Under the pieces are notes generated by a model that made no database searches, was not told the DNA's origin, and saw only the letters and a program-made list of their open reading frames with translations. A stretch of 7,308 nucleotides of DNA, taken from positions 1-7,308 of the forward strand of contig PWUG01000008.1 in the NCBI GenBank assembly GCA_003562605.1, read 5' to 3'. Below are positions 5,212 to 7,308 of the stretch, piece by piece. The position numbers were made by a program, and so were the translations under genes. Numbering within the stretch: the first letter of the stretch is position 1; every line of letters starts with the position of its first letter. Source of the stretch: Syntrophomonadaceae bacterium (GTDB taxonomy: Bacteria > Bacillota_D > Dethiobacteria > DTU022).

Positions 5212-6966
5212 TTATAGATTAAGTTCTTTTTTCCTGGCAGGGGTTATTTTACCATCTTCATCCCAACCGCGAATTTTGTAGTATTCGGAGAGCATTTTCT
5301 CATAATCTTCTCTTGGCAGTAATCTGCCTTCGGTAGCACCGGTTTTCAGCTTTTCATTATAGATACGTTCCGGAAGATAATCGTCTTTACGGTCAAAACC
5401 TTCCCGCTCGTTGAATAGCCGGGCCAGGTTGTAAACGCGTTCACCGATTTTTGTCATTTCTGCCGCTGTTATTTCACGCTCCAGAAGCAGGCTGATTATT
5501 TCGGCCATCCGTTCTGTGCTCAGGGCCCAGAAGTCGCAGAATATTGCTGAAAACTTGACTGAGTTATCATCCTGCATATCTATTACCAGTTTTGCTTTAC
5601 CTTCAATGGTAAAGGGATCGATATCTCCAAAAGCTTCAACCGCTGCCGGCCAGGCCCGCATGTGGCAAGCGCCCCGATCGGAGGTGCCGTAGGCCAGGCC
5701 CATCGCCCAGGAGCCGCGTGGTTCGTAGCCCGGGATCTCCAGTTTTTTTACAGACATGGCAAATTCTTTACCGCCGTATTTATCAGCCAGGGCGTTAACA
5801 CCCTGTGAGAGTTCTGCTCCAATTCCTTCCTTCATGGCCATTAATTTCGGCATTTGAAGATACTTTTCTACATCACCGAAAGTGATCCCGAAGTCATGCT
5901 TGCCCTTTTCAGTCATCTCCATGGCAAAAGCAACTGTGTTGCCGGCTGATATGGTATCGAGGCAGTAATCATCGCAAAGGCGATTAAATTCAATGACTGC
6001 TTCCAGATCGCTGATACCACAGTTTGAACTGCATAGGGCCAGGGTCTCATATTCAGGGCCTTCGACCATAGTACTACCTTTTTTGACGTAGTTGCCGCAG
6101 CCCAGGGGGCAGGCAAAACAGGCCTTTTTCGATTTTAAAACTTCTTTTACTGCGTCAGAGTTGACCTTTTTATATTCATCAAAAGTGCCTTCCTGGAAGT
6201 TACGGGTGGGAAGGATGCCTGCAGTTTGGCTTAAATCGACAATCATGGGTGTGCCATCGGTATAGGTCCACATGTTGTCATCAGTCATCGTATCCTCGCG
6301 TTTAATCTTGTTCAAGGCTGCAGCCAACTTCCGTATATTGGGTGATTTAACGCCCCCGGTTCCCCTGACTGCTATAGCTTTTAGATTTTTACTGCCCATT
6401 ACTGCTCCAATGCCGCCTCGTCCGGCCTGACGGTAGAGTTCAGAACTGATGCAGGCCATCGGCAGCAGGTTTTCTCCTGCCTGGCCTATAGCCATGGTGA
6501 TGACATCACCAAGGGTATCGTTAATTAAGTGTTCGGTTTCGTGTGCTCCTTTACCCCAGAGTCCGGCAGCGCTGCGCAATTCGATTTTATCATCCTCGAT
6601 GAAGAGGTATACCGGTATTTTAGCCTTGCCTTCAATAATGACAGCGTCGTAGCCGGCGTATTTTAGTTCCGGTGCAAAGTGACCTCCAATGGAACAGTCG
6701 AGGATGGTGCCTGTGGCCGGAGACTTGGCGGCTATAGCTAATTTTCCGGTGTTGGGAACAATTGTCCCGGTAGCCGGTCCGGTCATCAGGATCAGCTTAT
6801 TTGAATCAGAGAGAGGGTCTGTTCCTGGCGCGAGTTCTTCATAAAGGTACTTGATGCTCAGGCCTTTCCCTCCGAGGTACTCGCGAGCCCACTGCGCGTT
6901 AAGCGGTTCTGTTTCTGCTTTACCTGTAGAAAGGTCTACTCGTAATACTTTTCCTGTATAGGCCAT
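5212..6966 (-). CDS. aor: Aldehyde:ferredoxin oxidoreductase (tungsten-pterin, AOR family)
   Basis: The product is a 584-residue enzyme of the AOR family, which interconverts aldehydes and carboxylates with ferredoxin-type carriers through a W-bis-pyranopterin and one [4Fe-4S] cluster. The N-terminal domain is typical: YTGKVLRVDLSTG (3-15), GPATGTIVPNTGKLAIAAKSP (from 63) and AGRGGIGAVMGSKNLKAIAVRG (from 181). Cluster ligands are Cys283, Cys286 and Cys290 (CFACPLGC) plus Cys477, matching the spacing in Pyrococcus furiosus AOR. GPEYETLALCSSNCGISDLE (from 303) and DRGACHMRA (430-438) are conserved. Two pterin-side motifs differ from the classical pattern: DxxGLD reads DDYCLD (332-337), and the D and G of DxxGLC are absent around Cys477 (FSAIFC). 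ATG 6966 overlaps the stop of the polyferredoxin gene (TAATG) and has an AGGAGGTG site, so translation is coupled. The exact substrate is unknown. Confidence 0.95.
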   Translation of the reverse strand: MAYTGKVLRVDLSTGKAETEPLNAQWAREYLGGKGLSIKYLYEELAPGTDPLSDSNKLILMTGPATGTIVPNTGKLAIAAKSPATGTILDCSIGGHFAPELKYAGYDAVIIEGKAKIPVYLFIEDDKIELRSAAGLWGKGAHETEHLINDTLGDVITMAIGQAGENLLPMACISSELYRQAGRGGIGAVMGSKNLKAIAVRGTGGVKSPNIRKLAAALNKIKREDTMTDDNMWTYTDGTPMIVDLSQTAGILPTRNFQEGTFDEYKKVNSDAVKEVLKSKKACFACPLGCGNYVKKGSTMVEGPEYETLALCSSNCGISDLEAVIEFNRLCDDYCLDTISAGNTVAFAMEMTEKGKHDFGITFGDVEKYLQMPKLMAMKEGIGAELSQGVNALADKYGGKEFAMSVKKLEIPGYEPRGSWAMGLAYGTSDRGACHMRAWPAAVEAFGDIDPFTIEGKAKLVIDMQDDNSVKFSAIFCDFWALSTERMAEIISLLLEREITAAEMTKIGERVYNLARLFNEREGFDRKDDYLPERIYNEKLKTGATEGRLLPREDYEKMLSEYYKIRGWDEDGKITPARKKELNL

Positions 6967-7308
6967 TATATTTTCACCTCCTCAAAAGTCAGCGCCTCAG
7001 TCGGGCACCAGTTGGCACAACTGCGGCACTGCACGCAGACGCCAATACCACGTTCTTTCTTCACAATTACCCGGGTGTGGCAGATGTCTACGCAGAGGCT
7101 GCAGTCGGTGCATAGATCTTCTACAAATGAAAGGCGGCCATTTTTTTCAACTATAGCGTCGACAGGACATGCTTCTACACAGCCCATGCAAAGGTCGCAT
7201 GTTTGACCCTTCACCACCAGGTCGTCTCGATCATAACGCGAGGTTATTTTCAAACGGGCAAGACGGGGATTAAATACATCCTCGTTTTGGGCGCTGCAGG
7301 CCAGGTGA
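6966..7308 (-). CDS. Polyferredoxin partner of the AOR, N-terminus beyond the edge
   Basis: The frame stays open to the right edge of the window (114 codons plus stop), so the gene is cut off at its 5' end. A TTG at 7253 has no ribosome binding site, and the residues before it (ACSAQNEDVFNPRLARLKI) are exactly what follows the first cluster motif in HycB/AorA-like proteins, so that TTG is not taken as the start. Three complete C-x2-C-x2-C-x3-C motifs are visible (CDLCMGCVEACP, CTDCSLCVDIC, CVQCRSCANWCP), and the Cys in 'ACS' would be the last ligand of a fourth. This predicts four [4Fe-4S] clusters in the full protein, like the electron-transfer subunit AorA of the Aromatoleum aldehyde oxidoreductase or E. 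coli YdhY. It shares one base (TAATG) with the following aor gene, which points to a stable complex with it. Cytoplasmic; no membrane segment seen. Confidence 0.9.
   Translation of the reverse strand, partial: HLACSAQNEDVFNPRLARLKITSRYDRDDLVVKGQTCDLCMGCVEACPVDAIVEKNGRLSFVEDLCTDCSLCVDICHTRVIVKKERGIGVCVQCRSCANWCPTEALTFEEVKI

Noticed and set aside
1..7308. CRISPR array, insertion sequence or prophage genes
   Set aside because: No regularly spaced repeats, transposase, integrase or terminal inverted repeats were seen; the genes are ordinary metabolic and regulatory ones.

Overview
The window looks like a chromosomal segment of an anaerobic, probably clostridial (Peptococcaceae/Syntrophomonad-like) Firmicute. 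The evidence is strong AGGAGG-type ribosome binding sites, frequent TTG/GTG starts, sigma-A-like promoters, a tungsten-type aldehyde:ferredoxin oxidoreductase with a polyferredoxin partner, a free-standing desulforedoxin, and signs of selenocysteine (Sec) use. The lineage is inferred from gene content and style only; no search was run.

Layout. (1) 1-268, minus: 5' part of a small dimeric alpha/beta-barrel (ABM-like) protein with a near-consensus promoter. (2) 269-628: about 360 bases with no convincing gene, perhaps holding a decayed membrane-protein fragment. (3) 649-739, plus: a tRNA-Sec (selC)-like gene with a UCA anticodon, long variable arm, 8-nt acceptor 3' strand and encoded CCA. Several stems carry A.C mismatches, so it may be a pseudogene or a very divergent copy. 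A perfect 10-bp hairpin follows. (4) 841-2256, plus: MATE-family efflux transporter. (5) 2390-2905, plus: Cys-rich protein resembling DUF6125. (6) 2925-3804, plus: a compact unit with its own promoter and internal palindrome: an ArsR-type repressor, a HesB/IscA-like protein read through an in-frame UGA as Sec, a 40-residue desulforedoxin and an intrinsic terminator. (7) 3809-5095, minus, converging on that terminator: a saccharopine dehydrogenase-like oxidoreductase. (8) 5212-7308, minus: aldehyde:ferredoxin oxidoreductase preceded by, and translationally coupled to, a polyferredoxin that runs off the right edge.

How it fits together. The most informative object is the HesB-like gene. An ordinary ORF caller breaks it at UGA 3389-3391, but the frame continues to a normal end. 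The UGA sits exactly where E. coli IscA has Cys35, and a hairpin with bacterial-SECIS geometry follows. With the desulforedoxin and the Cys-containing ArsR regulator it forms a small metal/sulfur redox operon. The selC-like locus about 2.6 kb upstream raises the question of whether the host decodes UGA with this odd tRNA or with a copy elsewhere. The minus-strand block is a separate module: the polyferredoxin carries electrons to or from the W-pterin enzyme, and the saccharopine dehydrogenase-like enzyme may act on a related aldehyde or amino acid (inference).
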